Shown: positions 7,940 to 16,989 of the stretch, piece by piece
Layout of the letters: each line of letters opens with the position of its first letter
Position numbering within the stretch: position 1 is the first letter of the stretch
From: PoT sp049331405
GTDB lineage: Bacteria > Planctomycetota > Planctomycetia > Isosphaerales > Isosphaeraceae
Assembly: GCF_049331405.1 (NCBI RefSeq)
Contig: NZ_CP186274.1
Location: forward strand, 8,866,001 to 8,930,000
Length of the DNA: 64,000 nt
Reading direction: 5' to 3'
Position numbers and translations under genes: made by a program
The notes under the pieces: generated by a model
Seen by the model: only the letters and a program-made list of their open reading frames with translations
What the model was told of the DNA's origin: nothing
The model's database searches: none

Positions 7940-9154
7940 ATGAATTCCGATCCCAGGCTTCGCATGGACATTCGCGAATTACTGGTCGTCATCGGCATCA
8001 TCGCCCTTTTTATCATCCAAGTCGTCCCGGCGATCAGAGAGACTCGGGTGGGCGGTTGGCGTGCCAACTGCCAGAATAACATGCGCCAGATCGCCCTCGG
8101 GATTCTGGCTTTCGAGAATTCCGAGGGATCTTATCCGAACGCGGGGACGTACCTCGATGACCCGGCGGTCCATCAGGGGGATCCCAGGAAGTCCAGCATC
8201 TTTCAGGTCGTCTCCGACCCGCACGGCGCAGGCGGAAACCCCAGAACTCACCTACATAGCTGGGTGGTCGATATCCTCCCCTATATCGACAACCAGGAAC
8301 TCTACAACGCCTGGAACTTCCGGGTGGATTACCTCGACGCGACACAGTCGCCGGACTTGCCAAGCAACAGCATGATCGCATCGACCGTGATTGGCATCCT
8401 CCGTTGCCCGCAAGACCCGACCGCCGTGATTGGAAAGGGGAACCTCAGCTATGTCGCGAACGGCGGCTTCGCCCGATGGCCCGCCATGCCATTCTCGTGG
8501 ACCGGCAGCGACGTCGACGGCGCCCCCGCCACCGGGCCGATCCTGCATTGGACACCCCCAGGCGCCGATTGGAAGGAATCCCAGGCGGTCGGGCATAAGC
8601 TCGGAGTGATGTTCCTCGGCACCCACACCGGCGACCAGCCCTGGGACATCAAGACCACGCCGAAGGACCTCACCGACGGAGCCTCCACGACCCTTCTCGT
8701 CGGCGAGAACACCCTGGCCGGCTTCTCCGATGGGACAAGCCCTTACTCGGCGAAACGCGAGACCAACTGGGCGAGCCCTCTGCCGAATTTCGCGATGTTC
8801 CTCGGCTCCGACAACATCTGCCAGTCGGGAGCCCTCGTCAACGCCTGCCTCGACGGCCAGCTAGCGCCGACACCCGAAGGGAAGGACGGACCCGGCTGGG
8901 CCAAGTCGAACCTGGACGGCACGTTCGAGAACATCGGCTTCGGCAGCACGTTGAGCCTCGAAGGTTCATTCCCCTTCATCGCCGGCCCGCACCCTCGCGG
9001 CAGCAACTTCCTCTTCTGCGATGGCTCGGTTCGATACATCGCCAACACGATCGACGGCTCGGTCTACTCCAGGATCCTCACACCGGCCGGCGAAACGCTG
9101 CCCGGCGAGATGCGACAGGCCCCGCTCGCGAACGGGGCTGACGAACTGCAATGA
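7940..9154 (+). CDS. DUF1559 paralogue, array copy 2 (vestigial pilin helix)
   Basis: 404 residues with a strong AGAAGGTGG Shine-Dalgarno sequence. The N-terminal helix reads RELLVVIGIIALFIIQ, clearly derived from the canonical IELLVVIAIIA. The Gly-Phe-Thr-Leu-Ile cleavage context is replaced by RMDIR, so this copy is nearest to the ancestral pseudopilin. The globular domain matches copy 1 block by block (KLGVMFLGTHTGDQPWDI, NWASPLPNFAMFLGSDNIC, FENIGFG) and carries H-x9-DG as HPRGSNFLFCDG. It lies 104 bp downstream of copy 1 in the same orientation. Function unknown. Confidence 0.88.
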   Translation: MNSDPRLRMDIRELLVVIGIIALFIIQVVPAIRETRVGGWRANCQNNMRQIALGILAFENSEGSYPNAGTYLDDPAVHQGDPRKSSIFQVVSDPHGAGGNPRTHLHSWVVDILPYIDNQELYNAWNFRVDYLDATQSPDLPSNSMIASTVIGILRCPQDPTAVIGKGNLSYVANGGFARWPAMPFSWTGSDVDGAPATGPILHWTPPGADWKESQAVGHKLGVMFLGTHTGDQPWDIKTTPKDLTDGASTTLLVGENTLAGFSDGTSPYSAKRETNWASPLPNFAMFLGSDNICQSGALVNACLDGQLAPTPEGKDGPGWAKSNLDGTFENIGFGSTLSLEGSFPFIAGPHPRGSNFLFCDGSVRYIANTIDGSVYSRILTPAGETLPGEMRQAPLANGADELQ

Positions 9155-9264
9155 CGCAGGGAAGCCCTGGCGTAACCGATCCGAGGCAAGAAACTTCGGC
9201 CCAGATCTCATCATTAACGTTGATCTATAATCATCAACCTTAAATCGAAAAAAGGCTAGATTTC

Positions 9265-10470
9265 ATGAATAATAACTCACGCGGCTCGCTGAAATTTCTC
9301 GACATGGTCGCCGCCGTCGGCATCTGCATGTGCCTGGCCTTGATCGTAATCTCATCCTCAAAAAACAATCGTCCGTACACACGTCGATTCACATGTCAGA
9401 ATAATCTCCTACAGATCGGGCGAGGGCTACTGGCCTTCTCCAACGCCAGGAACACCTTCCCCAATGCCGGGACGTTCCTGGACGATCCCAAGGTCCACCG
9501 AGGCGATCCCCGCAAGTCCTCCATCCTCCCGGCCATCCACGATCCGAGGGCCGACGGCGGCAATTCCAAGGCGCTCCTGAGAAGTTGGGTCGTCGACATC
9601 CTCCCTTACATCGACGCCCAAGAGCTTTACGACGGCTGGAACTTCCAGCGCGACTACCTCGACACGACCACGTCGCCCACCACGGCGAGCAATTTCCAGC
9701 TCGCCTCGACGATGTTCGGGATCCTCCGCTGCCCGGAGGACGCGACCGCCGCCACCGGGCAGGGGAATCTCAGCTATGCCGTCAACGGCGGCTTCATGCG
9801 ATGGCCGGCCGTCCCGATCTCCTGGAACGGCAGTCCCCAGGACGGGGCTTCCAACAGCGGCCCTCCGCTGCAATGGGCACCGGCCGGCGCGGATTGGCGC
9901 GAGACCCAGGCGATCGGCAAGAAGCTCGGAGTCATGTTCCTCGGCACCCACACGGGCGATCAGCCCTGGGATATCAGGACCACGCCGAAGGACATCAGCG
10001 ACGGGGCCTCGCACACGATCCTCGCGGGCGAAAACGCACTCGTCGGCTACTCGCCGAAGGGTAGCCCTTTCTCGGGCAAGCGGGAGACGAACTGGGCGTG
10101 CCCGCTGCCGAACTTCGTCATGTTCATCGGCTCCGATGACATCTGCCGGTCCGAGAACTCCGCCATCGGTTGCCTCGCCGGGCAACTCGCGACGACCCCC
10201 AGAGGGATCGACGGCCGCGGTTGGCGGAAATCGAACCTCGTCGGTACGCATCAGAACATCAACTTCGGTCGTAAGATGACCGTCGAGGGCTCATTCCCCT
10301 TCGCGAACAGTCACCACCCCGACGGAAGCCGCTTCGTCTTTTGCGACGGGTCCGTCCGGTTCCTGTCCGACCCCATCGACGGCACCGTCTATTCCAAGCT
10401 CCTCACGCCCGCGGGGGAATCGCTGCCCGAGGCGATCCGGCAACTCAAGCTGGGCGGCAAGTTGCCTTGA
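9265..10470 (+). CDS. DUF1559 paralogue, array copy 3 (no prepilin motif)
   Basis: 401 residues. The start MNNNSRGSLKFLDMVAAVG leads into a single hydrophobic helix (about residues 13-31, rich in Ile/Cys/Met) with no GFTLIE site. FTCQNNLLQIGRGLLAFSN and the common globular blocks follow. H-x9-DG is present as HHPDGSRFVFCDGSVRF. An AAAAAGG sequence precedes the ATG. The 110-bp spacer upstream is AT-rich and contains a perfect TATAAT at 9226-9231, so the copy may have its own promoter, although no good -35 was found. Function unknown. Confidence 0.88.
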   Translation: MNNNSRGSLKFLDMVAAVGICMCLALIVISSSKNNRPYTRRFTCQNNLLQIGRGLLAFSNARNTFPNAGTFLDDPKVHRGDPRKSSILPAIHDPRADGGNSKALLRSWVVDILPYIDAQELYDGWNFQRDYLDTTTSPTTASNFQLASTMFGILRCPEDATAATGQGNLSYAVNGGFMRWPAVPISWNGSPQDGASNSGPPLQWAPAGADWRETQAIGKKLGVMFLGTHTGDQPWDIRTTPKDISDGASHTILAGENALVGYSPKGSPFSGKRETNWACPLPNFVMFIGSDDICRSENSAIGCLAGQLATTPRGIDGRGWRKSNLVGTHQNINFGRKMTVEGSFPFANSHHPDGSRFVFCDGSVRFLSDPIDGTVYSKLLTPAGESLPEAIRQLKLGGKLP

Positions 10471-10579
10471 GGGCAGGGAGGTCCTCGCAGGCCGATTGCA
10501 GGTCACAAGGAACGAATTGATATCAAATGATTAATTTATACTAAATTATTAACACTTAAATTTAACAGGATTTGAAGTC

Positions 10580-11794
10580 ATGGATAACGACCGGCGCAAC
10601 TGGCTGAAACTCCTCGATGTGGTCGCTGTCGCCGGCATCATCCTGGGCCTGGCCTTCCTCGCCATATCATCCGTCAAGCGAGGTTCGCGTTTCTCTCAAA
10701 GGTTGCAATGCCAGAACAACATGAGACAGGTCGGCCTCGGCCTCATGGGATTCTCCAACGCCAGGAACGCCTATCCCAACGCCGGGACGTTCCTGGACGA
10801 TCCTGTGACCCACAAGGGCGATCCCGCGAAATCCAGCATTTACCCCTTCGTCGCCGACCCGCGAGGGGCGGGCGGGGACACCACGGCACTCCTGAAGAAC
10901 TGGGTCGTCGACATCCTTCCCTACATCGACGAGCAGGAGATGTACAACGCCTGGAACTTCGAGCTCGACTACTTCAATGCCTCCTCGTCGTCGGCCTTGC
11001 TGAGCAACTCTCAGCTCACCACCACCTCGATCGGTATCCTCCGCTGTGTGGAAGACGAGACCGCCGTGAACGGGCAGGGGAACCTCAGCTATGCCGTCAA
11101 CGGGGGCTTCGTGCGCTGGCCCGCCGCGTCCTTCTCGTGGAGAGGCAGTCGACTGGACGGAGCCTCCACCAGCGGCCCCCCCTTGCAATGGGCGACCACC
11201 GGCGCGGATTGGAGGGAATACCAGTCGGTCGGCCAGAAGCTCGGGGTGATGTTCCTCGGCACCCACACCGGCGACCAGCCCTGGGATATCAAGACCAGGC
11301 CCGCCGACATCACCGACGGGGCCGCGCAGACGCTGCTCGTGGGCGAGAACACCCTGGTCGGCTACTCGCCCGGCGACACCCCTTACACAAAGAAGCGCGA
11401 GACCAACTGGGCCTGCCCCTTGCCCAGCTTCGTGATGTTCCTCGGCTCCGATAACATCTGCCAATCCGAGAATTCGACCACCGATTGCCTCGCGGGACAA
11501 CTCAGGCGGGGAGCCTCGGGCGCCGACGGCCTCGGTTGGCTGAAATCGAACTTCGCAGGCACCTTCGAAAACCTCGGATTCGGTCGGGAGTTGGCGGCCG
11601 AGGGCTCACATCCGTACGTCAACAGTCACCACCCCGACGGGAGCAACTTCTTCTTTTGCGACGGGGCCGTCCGATTCGTCCCCGATTCCATCGACGGAAT
11701 CGTCTACTCCAAGCTCCTCACCCCCGCAGGGGAAGCTCTAGCCGAGGGGATCCGGCAAACTCCTCTCATGGACCTGCATGACCACCTGCCATGA
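10580..11794 (+). CDS. DUF1559 paralogue, array copy 4 (no prepilin motif)
   Basis: 404 residues starting MDNDRRNWLKLLDVVAVAG. The hydrophobic helix (about residues 11-31) is followed by LQCQNNMRQVGLGLMGFSN and the same globular blocks as its neighbours, with H-x9-DG as HHPDGSNFFFCDGAVRFV. An AGGA sequence lies upstream of the ATG. It is most like copy 3 and the decayed copy at 11908. The upstream spacer (10471-10579) is markedly AT-rich for this genome. It is probably tethered by the uncleaved helix; function unknown. Confidence 0.88.
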   Translation: MDNDRRNWLKLLDVVAVAGIILGLAFLAISSVKRGSRFSQRLQCQNNMRQVGLGLMGFSNARNAYPNAGTFLDDPVTHKGDPAKSSIYPFVADPRGAGGDTTALLKNWVVDILPYIDEQEMYNAWNFELDYFNASSSSALLSNSQLTTTSIGILRCVEDETAVNGQGNLSYAVNGGFVRWPAASFSWRGSRLDGASTSGPPLQWATTGADWREYQSVGQKLGVMFLGTHTGDQPWDIKTRPADITDGAAQTLLVGENTLVGYSPGDTPYTKKRETNWACPLPSFVMFLGSDNICQSENSTTDCLAGQLRRGASGADGLGWLKSNFAGTFENLGFGRELAAEGSHPYVNSHHPDGSNFFFCDGAVRFVPDSIDGIVYSKLLTPAGEALAEGIRQTPLMDLHDHLP

Positions 11795-11907
11795 CGACGG
11801 GGCCTGTCTCACCGCGACAGGCCATACCGCCAGAGGCCCGGGGATGATTCCTCATTCACAATATCATTTTCCATGTATTATAAATCACATCAGCGAGGAT
11901 CAGGCTT

Positions 11908-12451
11908 ATGGATGACGACCGACGCAATCGGCCAACCCTTCGCGATGTGGTCGTAGCCTTTGTCGTCCTCATGGGCCTGGCCTTCCTCTTTTTCCCGACG
12001 GTTCAGACCATCCATGAGCTCCGCCCGATAGGGCAATGCCAGAACAACATGCGGCAGATCGGCCTCGGGCTCATGGGATCCGCCAACTCCAATGGAGGCG
12101 TATCCCAACGCCGGGATCTTCCTCGACGATCCGGAATTGCATAAGGGTGGTCGAGTATCTTCCCATTCGTCTCCGAACCGCGAGGGTCCGGCGGAAACCC
12201 CAAGCTCCTGCTGAGGAGTTTGGGCGAAATCGAACCTCATCGACACGTACGAGAACATCGGCTTCGGCCGCACGCTCACCGTCGAGGGCTCATTCCCCTT
12301 CTCCACTAGCCGTCACCGCGGAGGGAGCAACTTGGTCTTCCGCGACGGCTCGGTCCGATAGGTCAAGCACACAATCGACGGCTAGGTCTATTCCAGGCTC
12401 CTCACCCCGGCGGGCGGGGCGCTGCCCGAGGCGATCCGGCTGTCGCGATGA
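11908..12451 (+). pseudogene. Decayed DUF1559 array copy
   Basis: The first 64 codons (MDDDRRNRPTLRDVVVAFVV onward) match copy 4, then a frameshift follows at about 12100. The remnants AYPNAGIFLDDPELHKG and SSIFPFVSEPRGSGGNPK lie in different frames. About 200 codons are missing between LLLRS and the C-terminal KSNLIDTYENIGFGRTL, a join at a shared Trp codon. The tail has two in-frame stops, one after the GSVR block and one at TIDG-stop-VYS. The terminal stop is at 12449. It keeps the array's spacing and orientation, so it was a sixth full gene. Confidence 0.9.
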
Positions 12452-12587
12452 GGATACTCCGAAGGGGACTTGCGGCCCGAGGACGAATGACCCCTCGACG
12501 CGTCCGTGAATTGCCGTTATGAACGATGAGTCATTCGGTTCATCCGATCAGATCCCGAGGCTCACGCCCTCGAGGGGGGACGATTCC

Positions 12588-13802
12588 ATGAATCCCGACC
12601 AACGCTACAAGCTGAAGCCCCGGGATGTGATCGTGGCTGTGGCCGTCTGCGCGGTCGTCATCTTCCTGCTCCTCCCCGCCTTGACCGGTCGCCGCGGCGA
12701 TGACCGGAGGCTTCAGTGCCAGAACAACATGCGACAGCTCGCCCTCGGGCTGCTGGGGTTCTCCAACGCCAAGAGGGCGTTCCCGAACGCCGGGACCATC
12801 CTCGACGACCCGGCGTTCCACCAGGGGGATCCCCGGCGATCCAACATCTATCAGATGTTCACCGACCCGCAGAGCGCCGGTCACGACTCGAAAATCCTGC
12901 TGAGAAGCTGGACCGTCGACATCCTGCCTTACATCGATAACCAGGAGCTCTACAACGCCTGGAACCTCGAGGCCGACTACCTCTCCCCCGCGAAGTCGAC
13001 GTTCGGCCCCAGCAACATGCTGATCGCGAAGACGACGATCGGGATCCTCCGATGCCCCGCGGATCCGACGGTCGCAGTAGGGGAGGGGAACCAGAGTTAC
13101 GTCGTCAACGGCGGCTTCGTGCGCTGGCCGGCGATCCCCGTCTCCTGGAGCGGGCACCAGCGCGACGGCCTGTCGAGCAACGGCCAGACCCTGAAATGGA
13201 CCCAGACGGCGGCCGACTGGAAGGAAGTCCAGGCCGTCGGGCAGAAACTCGGCGTGATGTTCCTGGGCACGCAGACGGGGGACCAGCCCTGGGACATCAA
13301 GTCGACCCCGAGTTCCGTGTCGGACGGGGCCTCCAGCACGCTGCTCCTGGGCGAGAACACGCTCGTCGGCTACTCCTCGGGCGACAGCCCTTATTCCGGG
13401 CGGAGGCCCTCGAACTGGGCCTGCCCCTTGCCGAATTTCACGATGTTCATCGGCTCGGACAATATCTGCCAGTCCAAGTTCGCCGTCGTCGACTGCCTCG
13501 CGGGCCAACTCACCCCGCAGTCCGGCGGCGCCGACGGCCCCGGCTGGGCCAACTCCAACGTCATCGGCACGTTCGAGAACATCGGCTACGGACGCTCGCT
13601 CACCGTCGAAGGCTCATTCCCGTTCGTCAACAGCGGCCACGCCGACGGCAACAACTTCGTCTTCTGCGACGGCGCCGTCCGCTTCGTCAAAACCACCATC
13701 GACGGCACCGTCTACTCGAAGCTCATCACCCCCGCCGGCGGCAAGCTCCCGGCCAACATCAAGCAGGGGCCCAGCCCGTCGTCTATCCCCGACGCGGAGT
13801 GA
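12588..13802 (+). CDS. DUF1559 paralogue, array copy 5 (no prepilin motif)
   Basis: 404 residues starting MNPDQRYKLKPRDVIVAVAV, with a GAGGGGGGA Shine-Dalgarno sequence; an upstream ATG at 12519 would add 23 residues not found in the other copies. A single hydrophobic helix (about residues 14-31) is followed by LQCQNNMRQLALGLLGFSN, then the common globular blocks and H-x9-DG as HADGNNFVFCDGAVRFV. It is the last copy, GC-richer and better preserved than the pseudogene before it. The role is unknown, but the conserved reading frame argues for function. Confidence 0.88.
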   Translation: MNPDQRYKLKPRDVIVAVAVCAVVIFLLLPALTGRRGDDRRLQCQNNMRQLALGLLGFSNAKRAFPNAGTILDDPAFHQGDPRRSNIYQMFTDPQSAGHDSKILLRSWTVDILPYIDNQELYNAWNLEADYLSPAKSTFGPSNMLIAKTTIGILRCPADPTVAVGEGNQSYVVNGGFVRWPAIPVSWSGHQRDGLSSNGQTLKWTQTAADWKEVQAVGQKLGVMFLGTQTGDQPWDIKSTPSSVSDGASSTLLLGENTLVGYSSGDSPYSGRRPSNWACPLPNFTMFIGSDNICQSKFAVVDCLAGQLTPQSGGADGPGWANSNVIGTFENIGYGRSLTVEGSFPFVNSGHADGNNFVFCDGAVRFVKTTIDGTVYSKLITPAGGKLPANIKQGPSPSSIPDAE

Positions 13803-13927
13803 GGGCTTGAACGCCGGATCAGTGAGTGCCTCTCTCGGAGAACCGCCTTGCAGGGGTGCAGACCGAAATGCCAATCACAAGGATGAACTATCGGCATCTC
13901 GAACCCGACATACAGGCAGGACGCCAC

Positions 13928-14716
13928 ATGAAGATCATCTTCCGGGCGAAGGCTTACGTGATCGAAGCCGAGTCCTATCGCCGGGTCTCCGCACCTCGGA
14001 GTCTGCGAACCTGGGGCTGCGAAGACAATCCCCTCGAGTATTACCTGGACAGCGAGATCGCCGACAAGGGGATCGTGGGCGGCTTCTTCCGCGCGGAGGT
14101 CTCCTGGTTCGGGAAGGCGCGGATCCTCGTGGAATACTGGTCGCCGGGTCAACCGGATGAGGCGACCCTCGAGGCACTCAGGAAAGACACGGCCGGTCAA
14201 CTGAGCGACGGGGCAGGCGAGAACGGATTCGATTTCGTCGCCAGGGGCAGGGCGATGCTCCTGATGCCCGACCTCGACGGCTCGCCCTTGAGTGTCGAGG
14301 TGGTCGACGACGGCAAAGTGATCCCGCCCGCGTCCCGGATCGCCATGTCGGCTCGCGATGGCGATTTGACGACCTTGCGCAAAGCGCTTGCCCTCGGGAC
14401 CGAGGACATCGATGCTCAACTGATGGGTTGCTCCGGTCTGTGTTTGGCGGTCCGTTCCGGCCACGTCGAAGCGGCGCTCTTGCTCATCGAACACGGCGCC
14501 AATGTCCACAGCCTGGATTTCATGGGAAATTCACTCCTGCTTGGTTGCGCCGCGTCGAGATCCCTCAACGACGAGGACAGCGCCCGACTCACCAGGGCTC
14601 TCCTGTCCAAGGGTGCTGACCCGAGTTATGTGGGAGATGCGGACTGCACCGCGATGGAGCTCGCCGAGAATCGCGACAAGCACCTGATGATGGAAGTCCT
14701 TCGGGCATTCACCTGA
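13928..14716 (+). CDS. Ankyrin-repeat protein
   Basis: 262 residues, soluble, no signal peptide. Residues 1-140 form a domain I do not recognise (starting MKIIFRAKAYVIEAESYRR). Residues 140-262 contain about three degenerate ankyrin repeats: ARDGDLTTLRKALALG, then LAVRSGHVEAALLLIEHGAN, then TRALLSKGADP. This suggests a protein-protein interaction role in the cytoplasm. The ATG at 13928 follows CAGGCAGG; an earlier in-frame ATG at 13826 overlaps poorly conserved sequence. It is in the same orientation as the DUF1559 array, 125 bp after it, and could be co-transcribed with it. Confidence 0.75.
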   Translation: MKIIFRAKAYVIEAESYRRVSAPRSLRTWGCEDNPLEYYLDSEIADKGIVGGFFRAEVSWFGKARILVEYWSPGQPDEATLEALRKDTAGQLSDGAGENGFDFVARGRAMLLMPDLDGSPLSVEVVDDGKVIPPASRIAMSARDGDLTTLRKALALGTEDIDAQLMGCSGLCLAVRSGHVEAALLLIEHGANVHSLDFMGNSLLLGCAASRSLNDEDSARLTRALLSKGADPSYVGDADCTAMELAENRDKHLMMEVLRAFT

Positions 14717-14782
14717 GCGCAACTTTCCCGCTCCTGGCCGTTCAAAACATAGCCTGCCATGAGTCCGACCGCCGACGATGCG

Positions 14783-14817
14783 CGGGAGCCCTCGACGCCT
14801 GCCGTCGAGGGCTCCCG
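14783..14817 (+). terminator. Strong hairpin after the ankyrin gene
   Basis: A perfect 15-bp stem (CGGGAGCCCTCGACG against its complement) with a 5-base loop, 66 bp after the ankyrin stop. There is no U-tract, so it may be a stabilising or Rho-associated hairpin rather than an intrinsic terminator. The rest of the 14717-15074 gap is AT-richer and holds nothing else recognisable. Confidence 0.55.
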
Positions 14818-15074
14818 ATGCGCACTCGAGTTGATGACGCTGACAAAGAACGCTGCCATCGATACTTGAGATCGCCCCCTCCGAAACTCAATTGCTCACG
14901 CTTTCTAAATTCCATACGTCATGAAAATCGCGAGACATCTCCTAAGCTTTTCGGCTCGTTAATCAATTCTACTTCCCGATTCGCTATTGAGTGGATGGAA
15001 GATTTCGAATGTGCGGGATCCGCGTCGATTTGCGGGTCCCGCGAAGGTTCTCGCGTTTGAGGAATGATTCAGAC

Positions 15075-16106
15075 ATGTTCGGACGACGACGTCGCGGTTT
15101 TACCCTGATTGAGCTCCTGGTTGTGATCGCGATCATCGCGGTCTTGATCGCCCTGCTGCTGCCGGCCGTGCAGGCGGCGCGCGAGGCGGCGAGGCGGATC
15201 CAGTGCGTCAATAACATGAAGCAACTGGGCCTGGCGATGGCGAACTATCATGACGTCGCCAACAACTTCCCGCCGGGAAGGGTCTGGAAGCCGAGCCCGA
15301 CCCAGGCGTTCCCCACAATCCTGGCGGGCGTGCAGAACACCCCCTGGTTCGTGCTGATGCTCCCGCAATTCGAGCAGCAGCCGCTCTATAACTCGTTCAA
15401 CTTCGCACTCGGCTCGGAGGGTCCGAACTCCCCGCTGCCGCTGGGCTACTACGCCAACTCGACGGTCACCGGGGTCAAGGTCAGCGTCTTCCAGTGCCCG
15501 AGCGACACCGACAACAAGTTCCAGATCCCGACCTCGTACGTCGGCGGCGCGCTCAGCAACGTGATCATGACCAAGGGGAACTACGCCGTCAGTTGGGGCA
15601 ACACCAACTGGGGCCAGGGGCAGACGTCCTCCTCGGTCATCTCCGCCCCTTATCTCCAGTCGGCCTTCGGGCACAAGGGGAACATCAACATGGCCTCCGT
15701 GACCGATGGGACGAGCAACACGGTCTTCATGGCCGAAGTGCTCCAGGGGGCCATCAACGACATCCGCGGCACGATGTGGTCGAGCATCGGCGGCGGCAGC
15801 TCGTTCATGACCCGGTTCACGCCCAACGGCACGAACGACTACCTCGGGATCAACAACGGCTTCGACCAGCTCTCGCAGTCGATCTTCTGCACCAACGACC
15901 CCGTCCACCAGCTCCCCTGCGCCGCGACCACGGCCAACGGCAACAACACCGCCTTCTCCGGCGCCCGCAGCCGCCACGCGGGCGGCATCAACGTCCTCTG
16001 CGGCGACGGCTCCGTCCACTTCGTCAAGAACTCGGTCTCCGCCCAGGTCTGGGTCGGGATGAACTCCATCTCCGGCGGCGAAGTCCTCAGCGCCGATTCT
16101 TACTGA
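15075..16106 (+). CDS. DUF1559 protein with canonical prepilin-type N-terminus
   Basis: 343 residues. The start MFGRRRRGFTLIELL is the type IV pilin/pseudopilin leader: a basic stretch, the Gly-Phe cleavage point and Glu at +5, followed by a hydrophobic helix and LLLPAVQAAREAARR. The globular DUF1559 domain ends with H-x9-DG as HAGGINVLCGDGSVHFV. It should be processed by prepilin peptidase and is often called a secretion-associated pseudopilin, though its role in planctomycetes is unproven. A GAGGAA Shine-Dalgarno sequence precedes the ATG. It shows what the array copies at 6.6-13.8 kb have lost. Confidence 0.92.
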   Translation: MFGRRRRGFTLIELLVVIAIIAVLIALLLPAVQAAREAARRIQCVNNMKQLGLAMANYHDVANNFPPGRVWKPSPTQAFPTILAGVQNTPWFVLMLPQFEQQPLYNSFNFALGSEGPNSPLPLGYYANSTVTGVKVSVFQCPSDTDNKFQIPTSYVGGALSNVIMTKGNYAVSWGNTNWGQGQTSSSVISAPYLQSAFGHKGNINMASVTDGTSNTVFMAEVLQGAINDIRGTMWSSIGGGSSFMTRFTPNGTNDYLGINNGFDQLSQSIFCTNDPVHQLPCAATTANGNNTAFSGARSRHAGGINVLCGDGSVHFVKNSVSAQVWVGMNSISGGEVLSADSY

Positions 16107-16141
16107 TCGGTCGCATGCCTACGACTTGAATGACACATCCG

Positions 16142-16172
16142 AACCCCGGCTATCTCCAGGTAGCCGGGGTTT
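16142..16172 (+). terminator. Bidirectional intrinsic terminator
   Basis: An 11-bp stem AACCCCGGCTA / TAGCCGGGGTT with an 8-base loop, T-rich on the plus side. It lies between the convergent DUF1559 and SDR genes and can serve both. Confidence 0.85.
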
Positions 16173-16199
16173 CGTCATTATGCGGAATCGGCATCGGGC

Positions 16200-16946
16200 T
16201 CAGAGCTGGGAGATGCCTCCATCGACGACGAGCTCGACGCCGACGATGTACCGGGATTCGTCGCTCGCCAGGAATAGCGCCGCGTCAGCGATCTCCTCCG
16301 CCGTCCCGAGGCGGCCGACGGGCACCAGCGTCGCGAACTGGGCCTTCCTCTCGCGAACCTCGTCCGGCGTGCCGCCGAACTTGTCCTGGATCGGCGTGTC
16401 GATCGCGCCGGGGCTCACCGCGTTGACGCGGATCTTGCGGCCCAGGAGCTCGCGCGACCAGGAGCGTGCCAGTGACCGCACCGCCGCCTTGGACGCGGCC
16501 AGCACCGAGAGCCCGGGGAATCCCACCTGATTGATGAAGGACGTGTTGAGGATGACCGAGCCCCCCTCGTGGAGGATCGGCGAGACCGCCTTCATCGAGA
16601 AGAAGACCCCCTTGACGTTCGTGTCCATCATCTCGCCGTAGAGTTCCTCGTCGGTCTCCAGGAGCGGCGAGGCGTGGGCGACTCCGGCGTTGGCAAAGAA
16701 GATGTCGAGCCCGCCGAACGCCTCGCCGACATGCGCGGCAGCCGCGTTCATATCCGCGATCGATCGTGCGTCGGCGGCGATGACCAGGGCCTCGTCCCCG
16801 AGTTCCTTCTTCACCGCTTCGAGGCGTGCCTTATCGCGCCCGGTGACCCCGACTCGTGCGCCCTCCTGGGCGAATCGCCTCGCCGTCACCAGGCCGATCC
16901 CGCTCGTGCCGCCGGTGATCAGGGCCGTCTTACCTGCCAGTCTCAT
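16200..16946 (-). CDS. Short-chain dehydrogenase/reductase, catalytic Tyr replaced
   Basis: 248 residues with a Rossmann fold: TGGTSGIG at 11-18 (nucleotide binding), NAG at 86-88, Asn110 and Ser136 of the catalytic tetrad, and Lys153. The residue that should be the catalytic Tyr (149) is Leu, in SVLAASKAA where family members read VYAASKAA. The codon is CTG, two or more changes from TAC/TAT. Reductase activity is therefore doubtful. The C-terminal VGVELVVDGGISQL is normal. GGAGGA precedes the ATG. It lies 43 bp downstream of the DJ-1/PfpI gene on the same strand, so the two are probably co-transcribed. Confidence 0.9.
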   Translation of the reverse strand: MRLAGKTALITGGTSGIGLVTARRFAQEGARVGVTGRDKARLEAVKKELGDEALVIAADARSIADMNAAAAHVGEAFGGLDIFFANAGVAHASPLLETDEELYGEMMDTNVKGVFFSMKAVSPILHEGGSVILNTSFINQVGFPGLSVLAASKAAVRSLARSWSRELLGRKIRVNAVSPGAIDTPIQDKFGGTPDEVRERKAQFATLVPVGRLGTAEEIADAALFLASDESRYIVGVELVVDGGISQL

Positions 16947-16989
16947 GATGGGGTCCTCCGTTGAGAAAAGATTTCGAGCGATCAGTCCG

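Noticed and set aside
10517..10542. TTGATA and TATACT as a sigma-70 promoter before array copy 4
   Set aside because: The spacing is only 14 bases, so the pair is not a convincing promoter despite the AT-rich context.
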